A stretch of 7,780 bases of DNA from Prolixibacteraceae bacterium (GCA_016930735.1 JAFGGF010000412.1:1-7780); one strand, 5' to 3'; shown: positions 1 through 7,019, numbered from the stretch's first letter. Numbers and translations are program-made. The notes: generated from the letters alone by a model not told the origin.

Positions 1-605
1 ACTCTTGAAATTGAATCAGGATTCTCCAAAACCGTTTTATGGGAATGTGAAGAACCTATGGAGGATACAATGCCTTCGCCAACACGGGCAAGCACAGTTT
101 CTTCGCCGGCACCACCAACCAGTTGTTTTATATTTGCACGGACAGTAACCCTTGCTTTTGCAATCAGCTGAATACCGTCTTTTGCTACAGCTGTAACAGG
201 AGGTGTATTAATAACTTTCGGATTTACCGACATCTGTACAGCTTCAAAAACATCGCGGCCTGCCAGGTCGATTGCAGTTGCCATTTTAAAAGGTAATTCT
301 ATGTTTGCTTTCGATGCAGATACCAATGCATGTACAACATTGGCAACATGCCCACCGGCCAGGTAGTGTGCTTCCAGTTCATCGCGGTTAAGAGGTACCC
401 CGGCTTTGGTCCCTTCAATCATAGCACGTACAATAACTCCCGGAGGGACTTTTCTGAACCGCATCAGAAAAAGCTGAAGCAATGAAATACGAACACCGGA
501 AACAAGGGCTGAAAACCAAAGACCAATCGGGACAAAATATAAAATAATAAATAACAGGACAATGATCCCGATAATCATTCCCCATGCGCCAATTGATTCA
601 ATCAT
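1..605 (-). CDS. floA: Flotillin-like protein FloA (UPF0365/YqfA family), 3' end cut by window edge
   Basis: Flotillin-like membrane scaffold protein; FloA family members form membrane microdomains that influence envelope protein organisation. The first 201 residues are visible, of about 330 in the family. The sequence begins MIESIGAWG, followed by one hydrophobic segment (about residues 10-28, partly re-entrant or hairpin) and the family signature P-I-G-L-W-F-S-A-L around 26-34. Further family hallmarks follow: RFRKVPPG, TKAGVPLNRDELEAHYLAGG, IDLAGRDVFEAVQMSVNPKV, the VTVRANIKQLVGGAGEE stretch and ARVGEGIVSSIGSS. The C-terminal coiled coil lies outside the window. The ATG at 605-603 overlaps the nfeD stop by 8 nt (ATGATTGA), so translation is probably coupled. 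No frameshift is seen. NfeD-FloA pairing is well known (the yqeZ-yqfA pair in Bacillus), and the assignment is secure. Confidence 0.95.
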   Translation of the reverse strand, partial: MIESIGAWGMIIGIIVLLFIILYFVPIGLWFSALVSGVRISLLQLFLMRFRKVPPGVIVRAMIEGTKAGVPLNRDELEAHYLAGGHVANVVHALVSASKANIELPFKMATAIDLAGRDVFEAVQMSVNPKVINTPPVTAVAKDGIQLIAKARVTVRANIKQLVGGAGEETVLARVGEGIVSSIGSSHSHKTVLENPDSISR

Positions 606-1077
606 GATTCTTTATTTTTTGTTCTACAATTACACTGTTCGAAAGTACTTTAAGTACTGTAATTTCTGTATTAGGATCAATATATGAACCGTCTGATTTA
701 GCTTCAACAGTTTCACCGTTGATTTTAACTTTACCCATCGGAGCAAGCCTGCCGATGGTTTTTCCGGAATCACCTACTTTTATATTTTCCTTTATAAAAG
801 TTTCCACTTTTCCCTCAATCTTTGACTGAAGTATCATTTTTTTGCCTGCCCTTGATTTAAAAAAATAATAAATCAGAAGAGGGGAGGCGATCAGTACAAA
901 TGCCAATGTAATAAATCCGGCAAGGGTTCCGTATTTAATAAATGCTATGTAAACACTAAGCCCTAAAAGCACAAAGCCACCGATTCCGGCGATGGTTATA
1001 CCTGGTATTATTGCAAATTCGATCATTAAAAGCAACAACCCGAGGAAAATCAATAATATTATTACAAAAAGGTTCAT
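598..1077 (-). CDS. Short NfeD-family membrane protein (NfeD-like OB-fold)
   Basis: Partner protein of FloA, 159 residues. Three hydrophobic segments are visible at about residues 3-24, 27-49 and 51-73. The E-F-A-I-I-P-G motif at 20-26 lies between the first two, as is typical of NfeD. A basic stretch (74-90) leads to a C-terminal domain at about 101-154 (VGDSGKTIGRLAPMGKVKI..., GSYIDPNTEITVLKV) that matches the NfeD OB-fold. Long NfeD proteins carry an N-terminal ClpP-like serine protease domain; it is absent here, so this is the short form with no proteolytic function of its own. The gene starts 4 nt after clpS stops and overlaps floA by 8 nt. No Shine-Dalgarno sequence is visible, as usual in Bacteroidota. 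The known family role is partnering SPFH/flotillin proteins; the exact biochemical function is not established. Confidence 0.92.
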   Translation of the reverse strand: MNLFVIILLIFLGLLLLMIEFAIIPGITIAGIGGFVLLGLSVYIAFIKYGTLAGFITLAFVLIASPLLIYYFFKSRAGKKMILQSKIEGKVETFIKENIKVGDSGKTIGRLAPMGKVKINGETVEAKSDGSYIDPNTEITVLKVLSNSVIVEQKIKNHD

Positions 1078-1081
1078 ATAA

Positions 1082-1360
1082 TTAATTGATTGTAGCCTTT
1101 AATTCAAGGTTTGTCAATGCATCTTTTAAAGGTTTCAGATTATCAAAGTTACCTTTTCTTACATCACAGCTACCTTTGTAATGTGTGATAATGGTACATT
1201 GTGTAGCCTGGACAAAATCATGTTTACAAACATCAATCAATGCATCAATCACATAGTCAAACGAATGAATGTCATCGTTGTGCAGGATTAAAAACTGCTC
1301 TCCCCCTTTTTTATTTTCCGTCGATTTAAACGGATTCTTTTTTACCTCTTTTGATGTCAT
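1082..1360 (-). CDS. clpS: ATP-dependent Clp protease adaptor ClpS
   Basis: N-recognin adaptor that delivers proteins with N-terminal destabilising residues to a Clp/Hsp100 unfoldase (ClpA or ClpC type) for degradation; cytosolic, 92 residues. After a lysine-rich flexible N-terminal tail (1-20) comes the ClpS core: L-H-N-D-D at 26-30, the V-I-D-A-L-I-D-V-C helix, Q-A-T-Q at 51-54, and H60-Y-K-G. N28, D29 and H60 correspond to the Escherichia coli residues N34, D35 and H66 that bind the substrate alpha-amino group. Two pocket methionines of the E. coli protein (M40 and M62) align with F34 and T56. The ATG overlaps the stop of the upstream SPOR gene by 4 nt (ATGA) and the stop lies 4 nt before nfeD, placing it inside the envelope operon. 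No clpA or clpC is in the window. Confidence 0.94.
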   Translation of the reverse strand: MTSKEVKKNPFKSTENKKGGEQFLILHNDDIHSFDYVIDALIDVCKHDFVQATQCTIITHYKGSCDVRKGNFDNLKPLKDALTNLELKATIN

Positions 1361-2700
1361 TTTATATTCAGTATCTTTTTTGCTTCACTTAAAGTTATCC
1401 GCTCTCCGTTTTTGTACGCAACCACAAAAGCATCTTTTACACCTTCCTGCCTGACCTGTGACTGCATTTTTACTGCATCTTCAAAGTTAGTTAAATTTCC
1501 CGTAGTATAAACAGTTACACCCCGGTCATCGGTATAATTGTCAATTTTCCTTATCAGTGAGAGTTTTTTATAAAGTCGGTCGATGTAATCAGGCAGGTTT
1601 CGGCTGAATGCTCCAATCTGGATGCGGAAGGTGATTTCATTTTCATCCTGTTCTACAGGTTTTGTTTTTTCAACAGGATTGTCCTGAACCAGTAATTCCG
1701 GATTAATTTCTTTAAATGGTAAAGGTTCTTCCTTAATTTCTGATTTTTTTTCAGCCAATTGGTTTATTTCCCTTGTCTCCTCCATGAACCTGTTGATTTC
1801 ATTTTCTCCTGCATTTACCCAATATGAATTTTCAAGTTCACGTGCTTTATCAAAAAAAACGGTTGCTTCATCGTTTAATTCATACGATTCCTGCTCAAGT
1901 TTTAATATTCTGTCTGAAATTTGTTCCCGGTTAGCAGAAGACCTGCTGTACTGTTTTCTCAATGAGTCCGATTCAGAAATTACTTTTGAAATCCTGTCTT
2001 CGGTTTCTTTTCCCATTGTAAAATATGCATATGCTTCCTGATTTTTGAACTGGCCGGGTTTCAGGTATTCAATGGTTGTATTTATCCTGAAATGAATTGG
2101 AATAAAACTTTCATTATTTGATTCGGGTTTCTCTGTTAAAGGAACTGAAATAATTTCAGCTTCAGTACTATCGGTCTGGCTTTCTGTTAATTCATCAGGG
2201 GTTTGAGAATCGGTAATCGATAGTGTATCCGGAATTTTAGAATCAGGTTTGACTTTGTTGTAACAATATTCGATAAGTTTATCAATGCCTACTTTTTGTT
2301 TCTCTTCTTCTGTCGCATAATTACTAAAGCGGTTGTAATATTTTATTGCAGAATTCCATAATTCCTTGCTGTGAAAATATTTTCCAACGTAGTAAAAAAT
2401 TTTATCCGGGGTATTTCCTGAAACTGCTTTTAGAAGATATTGGTTTGTTTCATCAGTAAAAATGTCCTGTTCTGCAAGGCATGCCCCGTAATAATAATTC
2501 AGCATATCATTATCAGGATCTTTATCAATTAATTCTTTAAAAAGAGGCGTGGCTTTTTTAAATTCACCTGATTCAAATAAACTGATTGCTTCAGCTTTTA
2601 ATGTATCCTGTACAACCGGTAAATATGATGCTGATGCATCTGTCGCAAACAAATAAAATAGAAGGAATAACTGAATAAATATTTTTGATTTTGCAATCAT
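1357..2700 (-). CDS. Secreted TPR/coiled-coil protein with C-terminal SPOR domain
   Basis: Predicted exported envelope protein of 447 residues, function unknown. Residues 1-24 form a signal peptide (K4/K6, hydrophobic core, A-S-A before a likely cleavage after A24); there is no lipobox cysteine. Residues about 33-130 resemble TPR-type helical repeats (ALFESGEFKKATPLFKEL-like pattern, then YYYGACLAE and YYVGKYF). A Ser/Thr/Asp/Glu-rich linker spans about 152-198. A middle module at about 200-306 starts with FRINTTIEYL and contains a heptad-rich segment (232-290). A second acidic/proline linker (318-355) precedes the SPOR domain (about 356-431: FRIQIGAF, then VYTTGNLTNFEDA and AFVVAYKNGERI). 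SPOR domains generally bind glycan strands stripped of stem peptides, so a periplasmic cell-wall role is inferred. It is the first gene of the operon with clpS, nfeD and floA and overlaps clpS by 4 nt. Confidence 0.85.
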   Translation of the reverse strand: MIAKSKIFIQLFLLFYLFATDASASYLPVVQDTLKAEAISLFESGEFKKATPLFKELIDKDPDNDMLNYYYGACLAEQDIFTDETNQYLLKAVSGNTPDKIFYYVGKYFHSKELWNSAIKYYNRFSNYATEEEKQKVGIDKLIEYCYNKVKPDSKIPDTLSITDSQTPDELTESQTDSTEAEIISVPLTEKPESNNESFIPIHFRINTTIEYLKPGQFKNQEAYAYFTMGKETEDRISKVISESDSLRKQYSRSSANREQISDRILKLEQESYELNDEATVFFDKARELENSYWVNAGENEINRFMEETREINQLAEKKSEIKEEPLPFKEINPELLVQDNPVEKTKPVEQDENEITFRIQIGAFSRNLPDYIDRLYKKLSLIRKIDNYTDDRGVTVYTTGNLTNFEDAVKMQSQVRQEGVKDAFVVAYKNGERITLSEAKKILNIK

Positions 2701-2856
2701 ACTTTTATTTTAGTGGAAGTTTGCTTCGTAAAATTACAAAAAATGTACAAAGCCTGAAGGAAACACTGAAGAATCATTTTTTAAAAATCAGGAAGGCAGA
2801 TTACACCGGATTTAAGTTTATATAACGTATATTTGTAAAGTTAAGATAAGAAGATT
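2701..2856. other. Divergent intergenic spacer with promoters for the SPOR operon and bcp-recA
   Basis: This 156-nt A/T-rich spacer lies between two divergent transcription units and so must hold both start regions. On the plus strand a good -7 element is visible (annotated separately). On the minus strand the best candidate is TACATTTT (complement of 2741-2748), one base off the TAnnTTTG pattern and without a convincing -33 TTG, so I do not call it. No RNA gene, riboswitch or regulator palindrome of useful length is apparent; the short palindrome ATTTTTTAAAAAT near 2776-2788 is probably composition. Confidence 0.6.
2828..2835 (+). promoter_or_regulatory. Bacteroidota-type -7 promoter element upstream of bcp
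   Basis: TATATTTG matches the Bacteroidota -7 pattern TAnnTTTG at every fixed position and ends 21 nt before the bcp ATG, which would give a short leader of roughly 15 nt. A -33 TTG is not present at the usual distance; TTA at 2801-2803 is the nearest and is spaced too far. A purine-rich AAGATAAGAAG stretch lies just before the start codon. It is the best candidate for the start of a bcp-recA transcript, but identification rests on pattern only. Confidence 0.45.
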
Positions 2857-3321
2857 ATGAGTTTAAAGAAAGGAGATAAAGCCCCGGAATTTAAGGGCAT
2901 GAACCAAAACGGGGAAGTAATATCATCAGACACTTATAAAGGAAAGAAATTAATATTATATTTTTACCCAAAGGATAATACTCCTGGATGTACGGCAGAA
3001 TCATGCAACCTGAGCGATAATTATAATTACTGGCTAAGTCAGGGTTACGAAGTTGTTGGTGTTAGCCCTGACAGTGTTCAATCTCATAAAAAATTTGCCG
3101 AAAAATTCGGATTTAAGTTTAACCTGATAGCCAATACTGAAAAAGAAATCCTGCAGGCTTACGGAGCCTGGGGCGAGAAAAAGATGTATGGAAAATCCTA
3201 CATGGGAGTCCTTAGGAAAACATTCATTATTAATGAAGCAGGCATAATTGAAGAAATTTTTGAAAAAGTAGATACAAAAGAGCATACCGGACAGATAAAA
3301 GAATCGTTAAACTTACAATAA
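2857..3321 (+). CDS. bcp: Thioredoxin-dependent peroxiredoxin, BCP/PrxQ type
   Basis: Cytosolic thiol peroxidase that reduces H2O2 and organic hydroperoxides and is recycled by thioredoxin; 154 residues, normal for the family. The thioredoxin-fold core begins KKGDKAPEF. The active site is P38-K-D-N-T42-P-G-C45, with C45 as peroxidatic cysteine and T42 and R120 completing the conserved Pro/Thr/Cys/Arg set. C50, five residues after C45, is the expected resolving cysteine of the subclass that forms the intramolecular disulfide within one helix. FYPKDNTPGCTAESC and GVSPDSVQSHKKF are strongly typical of BCP. The ATG at 2857 fits the usual N-terminus (MSLKKGDKAPEF). The stop is 10 nt before recA with no terminator between, so both are probably on one transcript. 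No defects are seen. Confidence 0.96.
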   Translation: MSLKKGDKAPEFKGMNQNGEVISSDTYKGKKLILYFYPKDNTPGCTAESCNLSDNYNYWLSQGYEVVGVSPDSVQSHKKFAEKFGFKFNLIANTEKEILQAYGAWGEKKMYGKSYMGVLRKTFIINEAGIIEEIFEKVDTKEHTGQIKESLNLQ

Positions 3322-3331
3322 AACATAAAAT

Positions 3332-4348
3332 ATGTCAGACCAGGCACAGGTAAACAAAGAGAAATTAAAAGCATTACAACTTACCATGGACAAAATAGAA
3401 AAGAGCTATGGTAAAGGTTCAATTATGCGTTTGGGTGATCAACCGGGCGAAAATATTGCCGCTATTCCCTCAGGTTCAATCGGACTGGATATAGCGTTGG
3501 GAGTAGGTGGTTATCCAAAAGGAAGAATTATTGAAATTTTCGGGCCTGAATCGTCTGGGAAAACAACCCTGGCTATCCATGCCATTGCCGAATCGCAAAA
3601 GCATGGAGGTATTGCAGCTATTGTTGATGCTGAGCATGCTTTTGATCCGTATTATGCTCAGAAACTGGGAGTTAATATTACCGATTTACTGATTTCCCAA
3701 CCTGATAATGGCGAACAGGCACTCGAAATAGTTGACAGCCTTGTCAGGTCGGGAGCAATCGATATTATTGTAATCGACTCGGTTGCAGCATTAACCCCGC
3801 GAGCTGAGCTGGAAGGTGAAATGGGTGATTCGAAAATGGGATTACAGGCCCGTTTAATGTCACAGGCATTACGGAAGCTTACAGGAAACATCAGTAAAAC
3901 AAAAACCTGTTGTGTTTTTATCAACCAGCTTCGCGAAAAGATTGGAGTGATGTTTGGCAATCCTGAAACAACAACCGGTGGAAATGCATTGAAATTTTAT
4001 GCATCAGTCAGGCTTGATATCAGAAGAATAGGGCAAATTAAGGATGGTGAGGAAGTTCAGGGTAACAATATCCGTGTTAAAGTTGTAAAAAATAAGGTTG
4101 CCCCACCTTTCCGGAAAGCCGAATTCGACATTATGTATGGCGAAGGAATTTCCAAAAGAGGGGAAATTATTGACATGGGTGTCCAGTATAATATTATTAA
4201 GAAAAGCGGTTCCTGGTTCAGTTATGGAGATGCAAAACTAGGGCAGGGCAGAGAAGCAGTGAAAAACCTGTTACAGGACAACCCTGAATTATCCCTTGAA
4301 CTGGAAACAAAAATCCTGGAAACGATTACGGGAACAACAACAGAATAA
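3332..4348 (+). CDS. recA: Recombinase RecA
   Basis: ATP-dependent DNA strand-exchange protein for homologous recombination and recombinational repair; 338 residues, within the usual range. An N-terminal polymerisation helix region (1-35) leads to the core ATPase: Walker A G71-P-E-S-S-G-K-T-T79, catalytic glutamate E101 (DAEHAFD), and Walker B IIVIDSVAAL at 145-154. DNA-binding loop L1 is near 161-170 (EGEMGDSKMG) and loop L2 near 205-218 (GVMFGNPETTTGG), followed by the family signature ALKFYASVR at 219-227. The C-terminal domain is intact, but the tail ends TITGTTTE and is shorter and less acidic than that of Escherichia coli. No intein or frameshift is present. The start MSDQAQ lies 10 nt after bcp, with no clear promoter or SOS (LexA) box in the gap. 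The transcript ends at the hairpin terminator at 4373-4410. Confidence 0.99.
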   Translation: MSDQAQVNKEKLKALQLTMDKIEKSYGKGSIMRLGDQPGENIAAIPSGSIGLDIALGVGGYPKGRIIEIFGPESSGKTTLAIHAIAESQKHGGIAAIVDAEHAFDPYYAQKLGVNITDLLISQPDNGEQALEIVDSLVRSGAIDIIVIDSVAALTPRAELEGEMGDSKMGLQARLMSQALRKLTGNISKTKTCCVFINQLREKIGVMFGNPETTTGGNALKFYASVRLDIRRIGQIKDGEEVQGNNIRVKVVKNKVAPPFRKAEFDIMYGEGISKRGEIIDMGVQYNIIKKSGSWFSYGDAKLGQGREAVKNLLQDNPELSLELETKILETITGTTTE

Positions 4349-4372
4349 AATAACTCAACAATGATAGTGTAA

Positions 4373-4410
4373 CTGGATAAATGGCACTGTCGTTTATCCG
4401 GTTTTTTTTT
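4373..4410 (+). terminator. Rho-independent terminator of bcp-recA
   Basis: Arm 4373-4383 (CTGGATAAATG) pairs with 4391-4401 (CGTTTATCCGG) over 11 base pairs including two G-T wobbles, with a 7-nt loop at 4384-4390. Nine consecutive T residues (4402-4410) follow directly. It lies 24 nt after the recA stop. There is no A-tract on the left side, so it should act on plus-strand transcripts only, and it insulates thrA from recA transcription. Confidence 0.92.
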
Positions 4411-4413
4411 GTT

Positions 4414-4421
4414 CATATTTG
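4414..4421 (+). promoter_or_regulatory. Possible -7 promoter element for thrA
   Basis: CATATTTG differs from TAnnTTTG only at its first base. It sits directly after the recA terminator and 18 nt before the thrA ATG, implying a leader of only about a dozen bases. A new promoter is expected somewhere in 4411-4439 or overlapping the terminator, because the strong terminator isolates thrA. No -33 TTG is seen at ideal spacing, so this is tentative. Confidence 0.3.
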
Positions 4422-4439
4422 TATTTTAATTTTTATTCG

Positions 4440-6866
4440 ATGAAGGTAATTAAGTTTGGAGGGACCTCAGTAGGTTCAGCTGAAAACATCAGGAGAGTTA
4501 AAGAGATTGTTTTACAGCAGAATGAAAGTGCAATAGTTGTGGTTTCGGCACTGGGTGGCGTAACCGATAAAATTCTGAATGCTGCCCGCATGGCTTCCAT
4601 TGGAACGGGGTACTTTCATTCTGAGCTCACAGAGGTTAAAAACAGGCATTACAGGATTATTGAAGAATTGTTTGACGAGCAGAGTGATGATGTCCTCGAC
4701 AGGGTGGATAAACTTCTGAAAGAAATGGAGAAAATTCTTACGGGTGTTACTCTTGTAGGAGAATTAACTCCCAAAACCATTGACAGGATTGTCGGGCTTG
4801 GTGAAAGGATGTCGTCACACATTATTGCCAAATATATTCCTGGTGCTGTTTGGAAAAATTCAGCTGATTATATCCGTACTGACAGCAACTTTGGAAAAGC
4901 AAATGTTAATTTTAAGGTTACCAACCGCCTTATTAAAAGTGAATTTTCCGATTTTAAGGGAATTGCTGTTACACCGGGCTTTATTGCCGGAAACGATTCG
5001 GGAGAATATACCACACTTGGAAGAGGCGGATCGGATTACACAGCAGCAATTTATGCCGCAGCCATTAAGGCCAGTTCGTTGGATATCTGGACCGACGTGG
5101 ATGGTTTTATGACTGCTGATCCCCGGGTTATCAGCAAAGCTTATACAATTGAATCACTGAGTTATGCCGAAGCAATGGAACTTTCACACTTTGGGGCAAA
5201 AGTGATTTACCCCCCTACAATTTTACCGGTCTATCAGAAAAATATCCCGATTCAGATTAAAAATACTTTGAATCCCGAAGGAAGGGGAACGTTGATCGCC
5301 CAAAAGAATGCCAATGGAGTTGAACTGCCTATAAAAGGAATTTCATCAATTTCAGGAATAGCCCTGATTACAGTTCAGGGAATCGGAATGGTAGGGGTTA
5401 CAGGGATTTCAATGCGGTTATTTACTGCGTTGGCAAAAGAAGAAATCAATGTAATCCTTATTTCACAGGCTTCATCTGAAAATTCTATAAGTATTGCAAT
5501 AGAAGAGCAATCGGCTGAGCGTGCTGAAATAGCAATCAATAATGAATTTGAAAGGGAAATTATTAAGAATCAGATCAATCCGATTGTTATTGAATCAAAA
5601 TTATCGATCGTTGCAATTGTAGGTGAAAATATGAAACACACAACCGGTATTGCCGGTAAACTTTTTAATACAATCGGACGCAATGGTATTAATGTAGTGG
5701 CTATTGCACAGGGTGCTTCGGAATTGAATATTTCCTGGGTTGTTAAAAATACTGACCTTAGAAAAACTCTGAATGTGGTACATGAATCCTTCTTCCTGTC
5801 TGAAAATATTGAATTGAATGTTTTCCTGATGGGGATTGGGACTGTTGGTAGCCATTTGCTTAGCCAACTTAAACAGCAACAGGAAAAACTCCTGAAGGAA
5901 AAACATCTCAGAATTAAACTTACCGGAGTGGCAAATACAAAAAAAATGTATTTCTACCGCGATGGCATCGATATTTTGCATTACAGGGAGAAAATGGAAG
6001 ATTCGAACCAGGATTCCAGCCTTGATGGATTTCTGAAAGAAATGACTGATATGAATATGTACAATTCGGTGTTTGTCGATTGTACAGCTTCAGATGAAGT
6101 TGCCGGAATGTATCAGCAGGTACTTGAATCCAATATTTCGGTTGTAACAGCAAATAAAGTAGCAGCTTCATCGGAATATGAAAATTATTTCAAACTCAAA
6201 AATACTGCAAAACGAAAAGGTATTAAATTTTTGTTTGAAACCAATGTTGGAGCAGGTTTACCTATTATTAACACATTAAACGACCTGGTTGATTCAGGCG
6301 ACCGGATTTTAAAAATTGAAGCCGTTTTATCAGGGACTTTAAATTTTATTTTCAACACGATTTCTGCTGAAAATAAAATGAGTGAAACCATCCGGATGGC
6401 GATGGAAGAAGGTTATTCAGAACCTGATCCCCGTGTCGATTTAAGTGGTGTTGATGTGGCCAGGAAAATATTGATCCTGGCCAGGGAATCGGGGTACAAA
6501 CTTGAAATGAATGATGTTAAAGTTAACAAATTTATACCTGATGAATATTTTGAAGGTTCGGTTGACGAGTTTTTCAAAAAAATTCCTGAAGTTGATGCCG
6601 ATTTTGAAAAGCAAAGGAAAAAACTGGAAGAACAGGGGAAAAAGTGGAGGTTTGTAGCACATTTTCAAGAAGGAAAAGCTGAAGCTGGTCTGAAAGAAGT
6701 TGATCGTAGCCATCCATTTTACGACCTTGAAGGAAGTAATAATTTAGTGATGTACACAACTGAACGATATAATGAATTTCCGATGTTGATAAAAGGCTAC
6801 GGAGCAGGTGCCTCTGTAACTGCAGCCGGTGTTTTTGCCGATTTAATTAAAGTTGCGAGTAAATAA
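4440..6866 (+). CDS. thrA: Bifunctional aspartokinase / homoserine dehydrogenase
   Basis: Catalyses the first step (aspartate to aspartyl phosphate, ATP) and the third step (aspartate semialdehyde to homoserine, NAD(P)H) of the aspartate pathway to threonine and methionine; cytosolic, 808 residues, close to the roughly 820 of E. coli ThrA. Aspartokinase domain, about 1-287: K5-F-G-G-T-S10, VVSALGG at 34-40, GERMS at 121-125, GRGGSDYTAA at 194-203, WTDVDG at 217-222. Two ACT-type regulatory domains follow at about 303-380 and 388-455, the likely site of threonine feedback inhibition. Homoserine dehydrogenase domain, about 460-808: nucleotide-binding G465-x-G467-x-x-G470, TANK with K573, ETNVGAGLP at 600-608, SGTLNF at 631-636, and D667/D672/K676 in the DLSGVDVARK segment, matching the catalytic aspartates and lysines of the family. 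ATG 4440 gives the conserved MKVIKFGGTS start; an in-frame TTG at 4419 falls in the probable promoter. No attenuator leader peptide is seen. Confidence 0.98.
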   Translation: MKVIKFGGTSVGSAENIRRVKEIVLQQNESAIVVVSALGGVTDKILNAARMASIGTGYFHSELTEVKNRHYRIIEELFDEQSDDVLDRVDKLLKEMEKILTGVTLVGELTPKTIDRIVGLGERMSSHIIAKYIPGAVWKNSADYIRTDSNFGKANVNFKVTNRLIKSEFSDFKGIAVTPGFIAGNDSGEYTTLGRGGSDYTAAIYAAAIKASSLDIWTDVDGFMTADPRVISKAYTIESLSYAEAMELSHFGAKVIYPPTILPVYQKNIPIQIKNTLNPEGRGTLIAQKNANGVELPIKGISSISGIALITVQGIGMVGVTGISMRLFTALAKEEINVILISQASSENSISIAIEEQSAERAEIAINNEFEREIIKNQINPIVIESKLSIVAIVGENMKHTTGIAGKLFNTIGRNGINVVAIAQGASELNISWVVKNTDLRKTLNVVHESFFLSENIELNVFLMGIGTVGSHLLSQLKQQQEKLLKEKHLRIKLTGVANTKKMYFYRDGIDILHYREKMEDSNQDSSLDGFLKEMTDMNMYNSVFVDCTASDEVAGMYQQVLESNISVVTANKVAASSEYENYFKLKNTAKRKGIKFLFETNVGAGLPIINTLNDLVDSGDRILKIEAVLSGTLNFIFNTISAENKMSETIRMAMEEGYSEPDPRVDLSGVDVARKILILARESGYKLEMNDVKVNKFIPDEYFEGSVDEFFKKIPEVDADFEKQRKKLEEQGKKWRFVAHFQEGKAEAGLKEVDRSHPFYDLEGSNNLVMYTTERYNEFPMLIKGYGAGASVTAAGVFADLIKVASK

Positions 6867-7019
6867 TTGTTGAATACAGATGACAGTTAATTTGCAGACT
6901 ATCACCGATAAATCTGTTAAAATCCGTTCTATCCGTATAATCTGTGTTCATAATATGTAATAAAATAAACCATTTTAATTGTTCCTCTGAAAATAAGGAA
7001 TGAAAACAATTTGAAATAC
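6867..7019 (+). other. Spacer between thrA and the ApgM-family gene
   Basis: This 153-nt gap is the longest between same-strand genes in the window. It has no hairpin-plus-T-tract terminator after thrA, so read-through is possible. TTAATTTG at 6887-6894 is one base off the TAnnTTTG pattern with TTG at 6867-6869 upstream, a weak promoter candidate. The centre holds a short repeat array (annotated separately), and AAGGAA at 6995-7000 is the only Shine-Dalgarno-like sequence near the next gene. No ORF of useful size or RNA gene is visible. Confidence 0.6.
6912..6945. repeat. Imperfect short tandem repeat, ATCYGT units
   Basis: Four copies of ATCYGT (ATCTGT, ATCCGT, ATCCGT, ATCTGT) start at 6912, 6922, 6931 and 6940, that is every 9-10 bp, with A/T-rich filler between them. 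On the opposite strand the unit reads ACRGAT. The unit is too short and irregular for CRISPR and is not coding. Similar ACGGATT-like arrays occur in spacers of other bacterial genomes in my recollection, but I cannot check this here. Confidence 0.6.

Noticed and set aside
1269..1454. 61-codon plus-strand open frame over the clpS/SPOR gene junction
   Set aside because: It is antisense to two well-supported genes and has no recognisable features.
2776..2788. Palindrome ATTTTTTAAAAAT in the divergent spacer as an operator
   Set aside because: It is pure A/T in an A/T-rich spacer, and the flanks do not extend the symmetry.
3658..3960. 100-codon minus-strand open frame within recA
   Set aside because: It is a shadow of the recA Walker B and L1 coding sequence with no independent support.
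4419..4439. TTG at 4419 as thrA start, adding seven residues (MYFNFYS)
   Set aside because: The ATG at 4440 gives the conserved aspartokinase N-terminus MKVIKFGGTS, and the TTG overlaps a probable -7 element.
5601..5981. 126-codon open frame on the minus strand inside thrA
   Set aside because: It is antisense to a fully conserved coding region, shows no recognisable domain, has Cys/Phe/His-rich composition typical of antisense translation, and has no start context.
6912..6945. CRISPR-like array
   Set aside because: Units are 6 bp with 3-4 bp between them and no cas genes; far too short for CRISPR repeats and spacers.
7000..7014. Mini-ORF ATG AAA ACA ATT TGA just before the ApgM-family gene
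   Set aside because: Four codons with no threonine or isoleucine run that would suggest an attenuator; its occurrence is easily explained by chance.
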